64,000 nucleotides of DNA from Antedon mediterranea. Its lineage: Eukaryota > Echinodermata > Crinoidea > Comatulida > Antedonidae. Both the position numbers and the translations under genes were made by a program. The notes beneath the pieces were generated by a model, which was not told the origin of the DNA, did not search any database, and saw only the letters and a program-made list of their open reading frames with translations. The first letter of the stretch is position 1, and each line of letters opens with the position of its first letter. Of the stretch, positions 21,901 through 36,900 are shown piece after piece. The stretch covers positions 8,811,001-8,875,000 of the forward strand of contig NC_092674.1 in assembly GCF_964355755.1 (NCBI RefSeq). Direction: 5' to 3'.

Positions 21901-24900
21901 CTAAAGTCTCGAGAATTTCATCAATTCTGTTCATGACTTGTTTTGCCCAGGGAGTTGTAAAATAAATATTTTACAACTCCCTGTTTTGCCTCCCAGATCA
22001 CTCGTCTTAAGTAGTGAGTATATAAGTAAAGTCTCGAGGAGTTCATCAATTCTTTTCATGACTTGTTTTGCATCCCAGATCACCCGCAACTAGTCAGTAT
22101 CTAAGTGAAGTTTCGAGGAGTTCATCAATTCTTTTCATGACTTGTTTTGCCTTCCAGATCATCACCCATCTTAAGTAGTCTGTATAAGTAAAGTTTCGAG
22201 TAATTCACCAATTCTTTCCATAACGTGTTCTGCGATATCCAGCTCTTTATGTTAATGTACGCCTTAATAATTACAAGAACTTACAGAAGTTTCGTGGTAC
22301 AGGTCACATATTCGTCACATGTTTCCAAAATGTTCCCATTTCTCCGAACGTTCGGTGGATACATTTTTAAAGAAAAATTATTGATAGAATATTTTTCCAA
22401 CGTAGAAATAATTTGTTAACGAGTAGTTTCTTACTGGCGGTTTTACTTCATTGTTTGATTATGATTTTGATTATTTTACAACATTGCTATTATTTAGGCT
22501 AACATTGCCTTTGGATTTACTGTATACCATTGGTTGTGCGATATATAATTGAACCATTGCAATATATTAAATCATTTATATCTGTTAGATTCTGTAATTT
22601 TGTATTGTTAGATATAGGGTTGTGGTTATGATTAATGTTTTACTGAGCAAGAAATTCATATTACGATATAAGTCTGTACAATAAGCCTTCATAAATCGTA
22701 GATGCCCATCAATATTTATGATTAAGTGTTATGTATTGATTCGTTAGCCAACCCAGCGTTAATTGCATAGGATTTACCGATCTCTATATTAATTATGATA
22801 TTTATATTGACCTTTGAACTAATCTTGTACTTTGTTTTCCACAGAGTCCTACAATCAATGTGAATTATACATTGGTGCAATAATATATTACTGTAGCAAT
22901 CAAAATATAAGTTATGTTCTTAGTGGTAAGCAGATATAGCATAGATAGGCATAATGGAAAAGGTCGTCTAGACAAAAATGATTTAGACCTTAAGAGTACA
23001 TCTAGAGATTTATAATGTATATTTATACAGGTCTTAGTCTAATATTATTAAATTATGTTCCTGTATAATGTTGCATCTTCACCTAGCCCTAACTCTAACA
23101 TCTGTATTTAATGTCTTATTTTCTACTCTAACTCTATTTCCAACATTTGTATACAATTTCTTGTTTTTACCATTTCCACCTAATCCTACTGTAATCCAAA
23201 CTGTATATGAAATTTCTTATTTTTACCATCTTAATCTAACCCTAACTCCAGCATCTGTGTAGGCCTATACAATTTCTTATTACCAACTGCATAGAAACAT
23301 ATTAGTTAGGGCTTTTTCATTTGAACACATTTCGTGTCTTTATCATCTTCCTCTAACTCTCAACATCTTTCTTTTTTATATACAATGTAGTTACTTTCAA
23401 ATAATCAATTCTAACGCAAACTACATAAACATCACAATTCATGACCAAACAAGCAAAGAAGGCTTGGAAGAACTCTCTCATCAATCAATCATAATAACAG
23501 TACACCCACTGATTATTTGCATGGCTAAAGTTAAAGATAATTACCAGAAAGTCGTGCAGCATTCACAAATTTGAATGCCTAATCGGTTAGAAAAGGGGAA
23601 ATAATTAACAAGCTTCTAATGAGGTTTCACGGTTCAATCATTAATAAAATCCAGATTAAATCATAATATATAAATCTATCTTGAGGCATTTAAAGTAGCA
23701 ATTTATAATTTGTCAAAAATTACATCAACAATTTCTTTTTTTATTTCATACAGTGTCACAAGTCACCATATATAAAACTATAATATGTTTAACTTGCTCC
23801 CGGACCGATTAACAGTGGTATTTTGTTTCAAAGTTGATTGATTGATTTATTATGTAAGAGCAGTAGCCTACAATCATTTTGATACCCAGTTACACCTTTT
23901 CTCCCCCATACTGGGGTTGGTTTTCAGATGTAGATTAAAACCTTCCTTCAGGTCATTTTGATACCCCAAGTCTAGAAATGCATGAAATAGCAAAAGGCTT
24001 GAGATGGAACTAAAAGCTTCATGTAGAGGAATATGTACATCACTGTTTGTCAGGGGTGGCTAATTATGAATTCAGATAGTAGATAATTTATCTATCAACA
24101 GCATACAATTGTATACATTTAAGTACATTTAAATAAGGTTGTTTTACTTTATAAGCCCAAATAAAGGAAATATATAATGTAATTGTGTTAATAGGATATT
24201 TTTTTTAAAGAAATAAAGCTAGTTTGAAGTAGTTTTGCTCTTACTGTATAAAATAAAAATTCAATAAAACATATTTTATGACTTGTTTTTATAATGAGAA
24301 ATATGATCTTCGGCACTTTTTGATATTGGAAAAAGTATACAGGATAAAAAACTATTATTAGTAATGCAATACAACTAGTTAAAGTCAAGTATTTTTGTTT
24401 CTACAAATCAACCATAATCAATATAAATAAATTACTGAACCGCACTTTAATTTAATAGGGAGATTGTAGCGTAAAGTTATCCCGCAAAACCGTGCAAATT
24501 CTCCACCCCAAACAATGCTTTTCACACAGTTTGATGTAAAGAAACCTTGTTTAGGTCTTCCGTCATAACCGGAGGATTTGGCTAGAGGTTTGTTGACATT
24601 ACCCATTGTAGCATGGTTCACAAGTAATAAATAGGATTTAACTATACAACTACACCTTGTTAAAATGTATATTTTTCTTTGGTTGAGTACAATTTCAAAA
24701 ACACTTCATTGGTTTGTGCATTGAAGATGAAACTGTTCTGTCTCGGTATTAAAACTACCTGTTGGATTTGAGGGCCTTTTAAGGTCTTTTACAGAGGTAA
24801 AAAATAAAAATTATATTATACAATTATTCAATACACTGTTTCATAAAAACATTATGTACCACTATTTCCGATAATTCTGTTCTGTTAGAACAAAAGTAAT

Positions 24901-27900
24901 GACCAACTTTACATGTCGTGGTTAAATTGCATGTCAAAAAAAAATAAATAAATAAATATCGCATAAAAATGTATAAGAATCAAGACAACATTAAAAATGT
25001 AAAAATCTTTTTCTTAAAAGTTAAAAAAACAAAAGAAGCAGGCATAAAAAATATTAAAAGTCAAAAAAGGAAAGGCCAGTCGCAAGTCAGCAGGGAAGGT
25101 AAAATTGAATAGTTTTGTTATGAACTGCAAACTTATAACCTTTTAACAATTCTGCAAAGACATCAGCCTAGGTATAGTCAAGTGGACGTGTGAAAAAAAG
25201 GCCCATTTCCATATGGTTGCATTAACAGCCGAGATGACTCAAAAAGAGACCATTCTTATACTTACGGTATGAACAAAAATGCCTTACCATTGTATCAGTG
25301 CATTACCTTTTTGATACCTCGACTTTACACAAGATCTTGAGTCTTGAATAGGGTTTATACAAATATAAAGAAAGACAGTATTACAAATTAAATCAAGGTT
25401 ATTCTATAAGCTGATCTAATAATCAAGGTTAATTGTATTTGAATATGTGAATCAATCAATTAATCCCTTAAGCTATAATTGAGAGCCATTAAATTAATGT
25501 TTTCTTCTAAAAACTCAACTTTTTCTTAATGTTCACCGAATGATCAATCCTAAAATCACTTTGATATTAGTCAAATATGAAGTACTGTAATGTGATTTTG
25601 CAGTATACTACAATCCAGAAATAAAGTTTTTTACTGTGTGCCTGTCAGACCTATCATCATCTTTTTTTTAGAATTAAGGGGGGTGGTGATATTCAACCCA
25701 TAGATCCACCACTGTGGAGTGCAATCATTGCTTTAATTTGTTCGTTTAACAGGATTATGTTAAAAGTAATGCTGTTAATTATTTTTCAACATAATGAAAC
25801 CAATTTACTAACCTAATTACATAATAACATAATATCAACAGGTTATTTTCTGTAGTTTTTTTAAATTTAACTTTTTTTTTGTCTTGTGTGAGTTCTTCTC
25901 ACGTTTATTTAAATTCTCATTGATGAATATATTATATACATATAAGTACATTTTTGACAATTAAAAGTAATTGTTTAAAGTAGTTAAAATACAGGTATAT
26001 TTACATAGTAAGATGCCAGAATTCAGTATTAACCATATATTTTCTCATTTAAAATTTTAGCTACGATATTAATTAAACTGTAGAAATGAAAAATGGCGGT
26101 AAAATACATGATTAAAATTTTCTTGTTAAACTATCTTATTTGTGTTCTTATTTGTGTTCGAGTAGAGAGGCTATAAACTCAGGGGAGGAAAATGTAGTAT
26201 CCTCCCTTTTCACCAAGATAAGATTTTTTACATTTAACAATAAAATATGTAATGAACATATCACAAATAACCATCTTGTTTTGCAGAATACATATATTGA
26301 GTCCTATTTTGATTCACTTAAACCCAGACATTTCAAGTGCCTAAATCTACGTTGCTTTCACAAAATCAAACACTACCCTTTCGTTTCAACAGCATTGACA
26401 AAAGCAAGCATTACTTAGATGAATAATTGATAGGTTTAAACACTAGGAGTGGAATGTCACGGTAAGAATTCCTTACACCACAATCGTGAACCCTTTTGTT
26501 GCCAAACAAACGCTATTCGTTGAACTTTTGCTGTACGTAACAATGGCGGATTTAGAGCCTACAGATTGTTGAGTGTTGAAGCATGGACTTTTTATATACA
26601 CTCTATAGTTTATGTACCATTACCAGAATGGGTTGTAAGGGCTTAGGTGGCAATGATTTTATAAAGGTGTAATTTGAATTTAATCTGGTATTGAAATGGT
26701 GTTTCTTATGTCAAAGTCTGTCCCAAGATCAGTAAAGCATTGTATTCTCATATGGCTCTTTTATATAATTAGATTTTATGAGACAAATATTGTTAGAAGG
26801 TCTGTATGATATGGTTTTAGGACCACCCTACTCTCTATTATAAGAAATGATAGCATTTGTGTACAGTACAAAAATATAGTATATTTACATGGTACAAGCA
26901 CCATTTCTGCTTCCAAAAATATACCATGTATATAGTATTTATCTTCCAGCAGAAACAAATGTTACTTGTTTATCCTCCATAAGGGTGACATTACTATGTC
27001 TAGTAAATAGGACAGCCAGGGTTCAAATGAATAAAAATATTCCATACGAAACATTTGTTTTATAATCAAGATTTTGGCTGCAGGAGCACTAATAGATGGC
27101 CCGATCAGAAGGTGGTTTTTCATGTTTCAAAAATTGCTTTCAAAAAAATTAATCAAACAATGACATAGCAATAACATAACACATGATGTATTATGTTATT
27201 GCTATGTCATTGTTTGATTAATTTTTAATGATGTCATCATTATTTTTATGGTCAAGCATACATTTTTTGAAATTCTCATACTAAATCCTACCACAAGTTT
27301 CTATTTATAAGCGTACACCTGGATACCGCACGTGCGATGATATTGATATAGCCGCTATTACGAGAGACTAAAGGAAATTTAATAGAATTGATTGATTTCC
27401 TACCGACAATACAAAATTACTAATTGTTTTGGTGTTACTAATGTCGCAATTCCTTTTTGTGTTCACCTACAAATCAATTACCACATGTTTTACCACCAGT
27501 TTGGCTACTAATGGTCATTTTCTTGTACGTAAACGCACACCTTTATATAAATATTATTTTTTTAATTCTATAATAGCTTCTGTAATTGTTATACTTATTT
27601 AAAATAATTTTAACATTTTAAAACTGTTTAAAAGTTAAATATTTAAATATAAATTTTCAAATATTTAATTTGGATGTGTTTTCTATATTAAAGCTGAGCT
27701 GACTGGTCCATAGTTACAATGTATTAATATCCATAGACTCTATTTTGCCTTCATATACATTTTATGTGACCCCTCCTGGGATATTCAAGTTAGGACCCTT
27801 TCACCAGAATCTCTTTATACATACATCTTGTCTTGATGTTAATTTTCATCACCTGTTGAGGTCACTGTTAACTATACTTTCTAAATTACATCATTATGTC

Positions 27901-30900
27901 ATCAAAGTGATTTAAACTTTGCTGCATTCACCATTTATGTGACCTCTATATTCATTTTCTGTCTTCTTCCACACAACTGTGATATCTAAATTCCACAAAG
28001 TGATTATTGCACTTCATTGTACTCTTCTTTGAGTAACATGGAGCAGTTTGATTTTCTTTTACAACTGATGCAGAAAAAATAAAATTCTTTCAGATAACAA
28101 ATTCAACAGCAGCATGTCATCAAAGTAAAATTAATGCACTTCACTGCACTCTTTTTTGTCTAATCGCTAGAAGTTATTTTAACATTGATGAAGCCTCTAT
28201 AGAACCTATTCTAGTTAATAGAAAAATTCCACTGTTTCCAAAGTTCACTCATTTTTGTATTTTCTCAATGCAACCCTCCATAAGTTTTCTGACTGTCGGT
28301 GATCACGGTGCTGTCGGTGATGCCTTCATACAGTGGCGTAACACAGGAGGCATAGGCCTCTGGTTTAGCCCTCCTAGGGCCCTCTAATAACGCTGGGTAG
28401 TTGCAGTGGGCTGTTCATGCTCTGGGGCTCCTCAAACTATGAGGCTCCTGTGTTCAGCAAGTGAGCCCCTTCATATATTTCTTTCCTACTTTAGATACTA
28501 CAGGTACTGTATATATACTAGTATGTACACCGTATCATGGTACCATAAGTGGTGCGAGCTTCACTGTAATTCTCTGTTCTCAATCGTGGCTTTTCTTAGG
28601 CCTTCAGTAATATTAGTGTAATAAGCTATATTGTAGTAGGACTATTAGTCTATTTTACTCACCCCTCTCAGGCCCCACACCTTGGCTGGATGTTACAAAT
28701 CATCACTTGTATAAAGGTCACTGGTATCTGTGCTATCTTCATTGTGTCTGTCTTGTGTCAATCTACACTCCATTATGTTTTATGGTTATTATAGTGCCAT
28801 ATGTTTTTGCCACATATTATATAATCTGCCTGTAACAGCATACATAAAATTATGATTTAATAAAGAGTGTAAGGAAAGCTGTGCTGTAGAATACAGTATT
28901 AAGTTATTTATCCCTCTAATATCCTCCATAGTCTCTTAGCATAGAACTAGATTTGTTGGTCTGCTATCGAGCAAAAAATCAGGTCATATCATGTCATTTC
29001 TGATGTAATCTTGGGTCCGCTTGATGGTGAAAATATTGTTTATAGGCTGGTTCCAAATTGTATGGAAAATAGTGTTTAAATTATTTTTTTAATTTGTTTT
29101 AATTTTGCTGCCTCTGATAATCTGTAAGTATTACAATTCAGATATTATAATTACTAGCATTGCATTTCATCATGCAGGTACACTGAATGTAATAATATGT
29201 GCAAAGATAACAAGAAGATAACATAAGCCTTATAATTGGAATGTTTTACCAAGTTGCTATTGATAGACAAAATCAATGCAATGTCTTTCTTAAGTCTAGA
29301 CACTAATTAACTTGATATAGCAAAGAACATCCTACATTTGAGTTTAATTGATTTAATTATTCTAATGATAAAGTGGGAACATACCACCATCTTTTCATAT
29401 ATCCATATAAGCCTATACTATAATGCAAATAACATACATTTTAATACAAATTCGAGAACAGAATTAGCAAAAAATATTATTTATTAGTAACATGATTACA
29501 TTCATCATCTGTAAAATTGTTCCAGAATTTGTAAAATCAAGGTACAGTAAGGACCTAACAGATAATAGGGTTGGTCGTAATGTTAAAACATATATCATCC
29601 TTCCTTTATAAAGGCGACGTCTTAATAGGGTTATACCAAAAAGGGGGTCATACTAAAGACTTCAAATAGATAATAAACAGCCAGCCTGATAAACATTTTG
29701 GGCCAGCCCAGGGGTGTCCAGTACTGTGATAATTGTTTCCTACAGTATGTAATTTTTAACCGTAATTTATTTGATTTTTATAGCAATCTGAATTTTATGC
29801 CTTTTGGATGTGTTTTATACTTATTTTAGTGTTTTGTATTTGATAGTTGTCTTGTTTTGTCCTGCGTATACTTGGTCCTCCAAGCTGTGACCTGGGATAT
29901 CTGTTACATTTTTATGTTTTTATTTGAAATAAAGGATGATCTTACTACTGTATTTTTAAATTTTTATTGGAAATAAATTGTTTTCTTCTTATTTTTCAGG
30001 TGATTATAACAACATGCTTGAACAAGCACGATTAAACATGGAAGACATATTTGAGGAGGATTACAATAGGATATCAGGAGAGGTCTCGACACTTTTGTCA
30101 ACATTCTTTGACGATGTCAAAGATTTTATCTCAAGAGAACCAGGTGCATTAGACATACCAACGTTCGTAGACAATTTCTATGATAACCTTTTTCCTTTAA
30201 TATACATAGAGGAATTGAACACAGGGAAAATTAAATCGGGATTGAGTACATCTTATTCAAACTGTTTGGCTAGAAATCGGAAGCTGATACGACCATTTGG
30301 CAATACGCCAAAGTGGACAAGCCTATCATTTGAGGATTCTCTTATACCGGCAAAACTACTTCTACAATCAATGGAACTTGGTATTCATGTGATAAACACA
30401 ACAAATCATTTGAAGTTAACAGAGGCATGTCATTACGCATTGACACGGATGTCTTTCTGTCAGTATTGTAGTGGGTACGTGGATTTAAAACCTTGCAATG
30501 CGTTGTGCCTTAACGTGATGGCTGGCTGCTTTGCTGGACTTTATGACGTTAATTACGATTGGAGTCGTTTTATATCTACTCTTGTCCGACTCACGTCAAG
30601 TATGTCTTTAGATCGTGACTTGGAACGTGTTTTAAGAAACTTACCCAAGAGAACAACCAGTGCGCTGACCTATTTGCGAAGTAATAAAGTAGATATTTTA
30701 GATAAGGTAAGCTTGTCATTCCTCCTATCAATATTATAACTTCATCAACAACTATATACTATTTAATAGAACTATCACTGTGCACTGTAACTCTCCCAAT
30801 ACTGGGCATCCCTATGCTGGCCCAAAATGATAATCATGTAGGCTGGTTTTCCAAATACAAAAAGGTGAAGAAAGCATTTGTGACCTTTTAATAGATCATA

Positions 30901-33900
30901 ATACAATTCTGGTTTAGAGAAAGTTTAATTATGAAAAAGTGTAAAATCAGGAATATCTTTGAACTCTAAATTCCTTGAGAAAATATCGTCCAATTAACCC
31001 TAGTTAAAGTTTGTCAACAGTTATATATTTCATTTCATTAAATTTCAACACTTGAGTTAAACACCTCCCACATACTTCCTACGTTATTGATACAGTACTA
31101 TAATAACATATAGGCTATATTACAATACATTGTTTTGTTCAGGAGTGTCTTGATGAATAGATTACATTCTTTTAACTATTGTTCCACGATTTTTCAATGC
31201 CGTTTTGGTGACACACAAATAACCTTATTGAATTCTGTAATTACACAACTAAGGCTAATCAGCGGAATATTTTGTAATGATACAAGTTTTATGAACACAG
31301 AGCAACATAGGCCTATACTGAAATATTAGTAAGAAACAAAAATAAAATTCACTTATGGCAGAATTACCTTTTTACAATCAGCACATACCCAAAACTAAGA
31401 AATATACCTCAATAAAACAACACACTTTTTATTTATTCTCAATATAAATATTAATTTATTTTTAGGCAAATGAACTTTGTGGTGACCCAGTTGATGTACC
31501 GCAAAATTTTGCTGTGAAAATGTTGAACAGATTGTCAGGTGAACGAAACAGAGATACGTCAAATGCGCAATCCTCCATGTATATCCGCATCAATGTATTC
31601 GCATACAGTTTGCGCAACTCAGATTCCTTTTTACGATCACTACCCAACCAAATTTGCTTCATTAACAGAGGAGCTTCTGATTTCGACTCAAGGTGCTGGA
31701 CAGGAAAACGCTATGGAAAGTAAGTTATTTTTAGAATAACTTGTATTACAGGTAACAGAAGCTTTTGAGTATTAAAGATGTTTTGTCCCCCTAAAACATA
31801 AAAAATGAAATTTTGTAGTTTCAATAAAGTTATACTCTTTTCCGTTGTTTTCACTTAATTAAAAAGTGACAAAATAAATAGTTAAATTTAACCAAAATCC
31901 CAAGTAAGGTTGGTAGCCAATTTGACTGTTCGTAAGTAAGTCAATTTGTGGAAGTGGATAAGTATTCTATGACATTAAAATGGCTTATTCAACAAACAAT
32001 TTGACAATACATCTTTAAAATGAAGTTTCAGGGCATGTTTCTGTTACGAAAAAATAACGCGAGAAAACACCTAATCAATTGGTATCGTTTAAGCTGTTAT
32101 CGTTGTTTACCGTTTAGCTGCAATGCAAAATAACGGTTATTTTATAAACTGGCTTTCTCCTAGATTCACTTAGGTTTGACCAGGGAGGTATTTTTATAAC
32201 TCCCTGGTTTGACCATCACATTTTGGGTTACCGTACTGCTTTAAACAATATTTAGAGTACAACAAAAATTCAGTTAATATAAAAATTATATTTTTTAAAT
32301 TATTTGTTTGCAGCAACAACTTAAACAAAATTTGTTATAATAATTACAAGTTTTTACAGATTTATACACACACAATTAATTGTCCCTCGAGTCTGGAACT
32401 AATTTTGTACACTCTTTGTTAACCTAAAACTAATTATTACTGGGTCAATTGACCATCACACAATGACATCAGAATAAGATCAATTACATTGGAATGTATA
32501 CAGGACATTTCAGTCTGTAGGACTACCAGTAACATGGTCTAGATCGGGTGTCACGAAACCTAAGACCACGAAAGCTAAGACCCCCTAAGACCTAAGATCA
32601 CGAAAGCTAAGACCCAAGACCTAAGATTACAAATTCTAAGATATACTACAGCTTAAAAACAATACTTGTTTATCCATACATAATTTTAAACATAGTAGGT
32701 TTCATTTATTACCATAAATATAATTAAATACTACCGCAAAACATAGATAAACTCACGTTATTTTCGCCCGTTGAGTAAATGTATATTTTTTCTTTACAAC
32801 AAACTTGACGGATTGTTTGTTGGTATATATTTACTCCAATTGTGTTGGTTCAGAGGATGTTTTTCTTTCGCACCTGCCGTTCTTGTATTTTGACTCCAAA
32901 TTTGTTAACTGACTTTATCCTGAATACCACACTTTAAAATTAGGACTTATAAGTACTTTCAGGAGAAACACATAAAAACAAATAAATAAATCCTTTAAAT
33001 TGATGATTTTACAGACGTGTTTCTTTGTATACTGTAATTCCTCCCATGCTCAATGTTTTTGTTTCTATGGAGCGCCAAAAGAGCAACAATAATAGAACAA
33101 GTATAAAAACAGAAAGAAAATGAAAAAAAAAAAAAAAAAAAAACTTATTATCATGATTTTTAAATTAAAATTTATTTGCGAGTATTTATTTCTTCGTACT
33201 AGCATCATTATACTATTATCATTACAATTTTAATTTTACATTGTTCCATCCACACTGTAGATGGACTTTTTGCTCTTTTGACGTTCCATAGAAACAAAAA
33301 CATTGAACATTGGGTAGGCCTACTGTACTCTGTAGGCTAGTCATGCAAAATTTGCAAACAGTATGTGTGCGAGAAAAACGTCTGTAAAATCATCAATTTA
33401 AAAATGTATTCGTTACTTTTTATGTGATTCTTTTTCATAAAAGTGCTAATTCTAAGGTGTGGTATTCAGAATAAATGTTGGAGGTTAAAATAGAAGGCAG
33501 GTGCGAAAGATAAATATTGTAATCTTAGGTCTTGGGTCTTAGCTTTCGTGATCTTAGGTCTTAGGGGGTCTTAGCTTTCGTGGTCTTAGGTTTCGTGACA
33601 CCCGGTCTAGATCCCTGGTAAGTGGTACAATGGTTGCAGGGCATACTGTCAGAGGACAATGTATATTACAAGAATTAAAAAAATAAAGACATTGTTTAAG
33701 AAAATTAGCTAAATAAAAACAAAGTTTACAAGTTTATAGAAAAACCGACAAAAACATTTGAGATACAATATATTTATAGTTATAAATATATGCATTAGGT
33801 ACGGTATATTCCAAATTGTCATTTCTAATTTTTTTCAATTTTCTTAACATCCTTCTTGATAAACTAAAAATAAAATCACCCTTAGAATATAATTAATATT

Positions 33901-36900
33901 AAGTTTGGTCAAAAAATAATTATATTTGTTCACAGTTTTTTTAAATAAGTGAGTATATAGTAGATAGTTGATTAAAACTACAAAACTGCGTATTATTAAA
34001 AGTTTGACCTTAATTAATCAGTTATTTTATTTTTTCTTTATAGGGAATTATGTCATCCCGAAGTGACAGTAATGTTTAACATTGTAAAGACAGTGACATG
34101 TTTTATGTTTTATTATAAACAGCAATACTAAACACATGTACAGTATGTGATACATGAAAAGTCCTTGCAAAAGGTTTCCTAATTTTGTTAACACTTTTAT
34201 TTCCCTAAAGGTCTATAGATCAATTTCTTCCATGACCTTGCCATGTGTTAACTGTTTATTTTTTCAAACTGATTGAAAGTACTAATTTAATTAAGTGAAG
34301 GCCTACTGTTTTGACTTGCTTGGACCTGTAAATTCTCCATTTATTCCAATTTGTACTAAAAAGTTTATTAAATAAAATGTCGCCCTCTATCTATAATTTA
34401 TTTTATACAGCTAAAATATATATATACTTTGCTGCCCTCTATAGTTTATACTAAATCAAACTTTTAACAAATCACAACTTGAGATACTTTTAATGTTTTA
34501 TATTGAATAAAAAGTAATTAAAAATAATTCATTTTTTTGATTGAATTTTGGTTGACAAGATGTCGACAGATCTTATCAAAAGGCTGCATTTCAATTACCG
34601 ATAAATGGATATGTTTCAGTTCTCACACTTCTAGGTCATCTCTAAGGAGGGTGGTATACATTACCTCGGGCTACAGAACAATACAAGCTGAAAATTCCAA
34701 TGAAGCTTAACACAAGGGACTAATTTACACTACAAATTATCTGGTCAAAGGTCAAATTTAATGCATCATTTATTCTAATAACTGGGTATACAGTTTATAC
34801 AAACTCTGGGTGGGTGTAAAAGTTACGGGTACTGTAGGTGTTACCTTACTATGAGATCATTAGGTTCTGTAGGCTAGTGAATTCAGTAAGTCGGCGAAAG
34901 TAGAAATTCATATAATATTACTGTTTACTGGAAAACCCATTGGTCCCAAATTTATTGAGGCCTGAAAATTGTCAAAAAAATAAATTAAAAATTAATTTCC
35001 TAAAAAAATCTGCAGTAGCTGATCTATGGAATATTTTCACCAATGTAGCATAGTAAAATGTAATACATACAGTATTGTTTTCATTTATCAATGGTGTAAC
35101 CAAAACTCAGTATAATACAGTACTATGTTACCTCTCCAAAATCAGATTTGACTAAACACAGGATCTACCATTTGAAATTGAGTGTGCTATTTCGAATGAC
35201 CATTTCTAACTATTCAACTAATCAAGTCATATTAACAAAACATTGATGAGTGAACACAAACAACATTGACCAGGCCAAATCAAATTCTTGTCTACTGTAG
35301 GACACCAGGGTCTTTGGTCAGTTGAGCGGTTTTCCAGTTTTATATGCGATATAACTAATCATGCTGTGTTTCAATTTAAATAATATTTAGGAAGTCAATT
35401 GAATAAACATACCTTTAATAAATTTAGGCTATGTTGTCTGGGTCAATTTGACAGAACAGTTGGTGTTCGGTCAATCATAATGAGATGTGTTTGTGGTGTT
35501 TATGTTTCCAAACAAACACTATACTGTACTTTGGTACTGATCCCATGTTCTGTTCTTTCCAATTTTGATCTGTTGCTTAGTGCACAGTAAGTGCCTATTG
35601 CAATAGACACCATTTGGTTAGAGGGTTGATACACTTCCACTTGCATCATTAAATTGTTTTGGGTCAACCCAGGTGTAAAGTTAACTGGGGTTACAAGCCT
35701 ACAGCGGTTATTTTTGGGTCATTCATGTCCTAGTCATGCTGTGTTAAATAGAAACCTGTTGAGAAATATTTTCAATACTTATACAGTAGCAGAACTTTGT
35801 AAAACTAAGTGCATATACTGTAGTAGGTGTTTCTTCCATTCACTGCTTATGTCTATCTAGTCCAATGAACTAGTTTGCCGGGGTAAGATCCAGAAACTAC
35901 ACAATTTAGAGACTAAACTTCTTTGGTATTCTACTAGCCTAAAATAAGATACAAATCACATACATAGTGGAATACTGTATCGTCCTTGGCGCACTAGTTG
36001 GATTACACAATGATAAAGTACTGGTATAATTGAGTATCCAAATATTTAAACATTGTTAAAGCCAAAGTTGAGATAAGATTACTAACAAAGTAAATAACAA
36101 CAAGATTAAAATACCTAATTTGCATGACAAATACACACTAGTAAAGTTAGATGTACTGCAAATAATATCATCTAAGGGAAATAAAGTATGGTTGAGAATG
36201 CCAATGTTTTGGTTGTAGGGAAACGAAATGTTGAGAAATTCTCAACCATACAGATTCTATCAAATAATGAACAAATAAAGTTTGAAATATAGAATCATAA
36301 TGACTTCTTTCACCTCATGTTTTATTTTTATCTTGATATTAATAATTATTAGGGCCTATTATACTGTGTAAGCTATAAGAATATACTGAGGTTTGGTAAA
36401 ACATTATCTATAGATCATATTATTATCATCATCGTAACATTGAAATATCTTTTTTAATAAACCAGAAAACAAACATTCTTAAAAGGTTATCAAAACAATA
36501 GATATATTATATATCTATTCAACCCTGAAACTATAGCTATCGATTTTGTCCAGTAATTTCCTATTGGTTTCAGTCCCATGGTTATTGAAACCCTGATCAT
36601 GTGACTTGAACAAGACATCTATTTAGAGAAAATGATTTATTCAATAAATTTAGAAAGAAAGCAATTCACAAGTAACAAGTCAATAATAAAAAAATCTAAA
36701 TCAAAACCACGATAAAAAATAACTTTTATGTGACTAAAATTCTTTATAAATGAAATGTATTTTTTTAATGTTTTTAATGTCTATTAAGGTTATTAAGTAT
36801 TAAATGTTAATGTTATACTGTAGGTCAAGGTTATTCATATTTTAGCATAAACTTAACATGGCAACGTACAGGATTTTCTACTCCACACTATTTGCAATTA

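Noticed and set aside
31462-31739. Three overlapping open frames at the glypican CW exon
   Set aside because: Only the frame starting at the acceptor 31466 continues the glypican pattern with correct splice phases.
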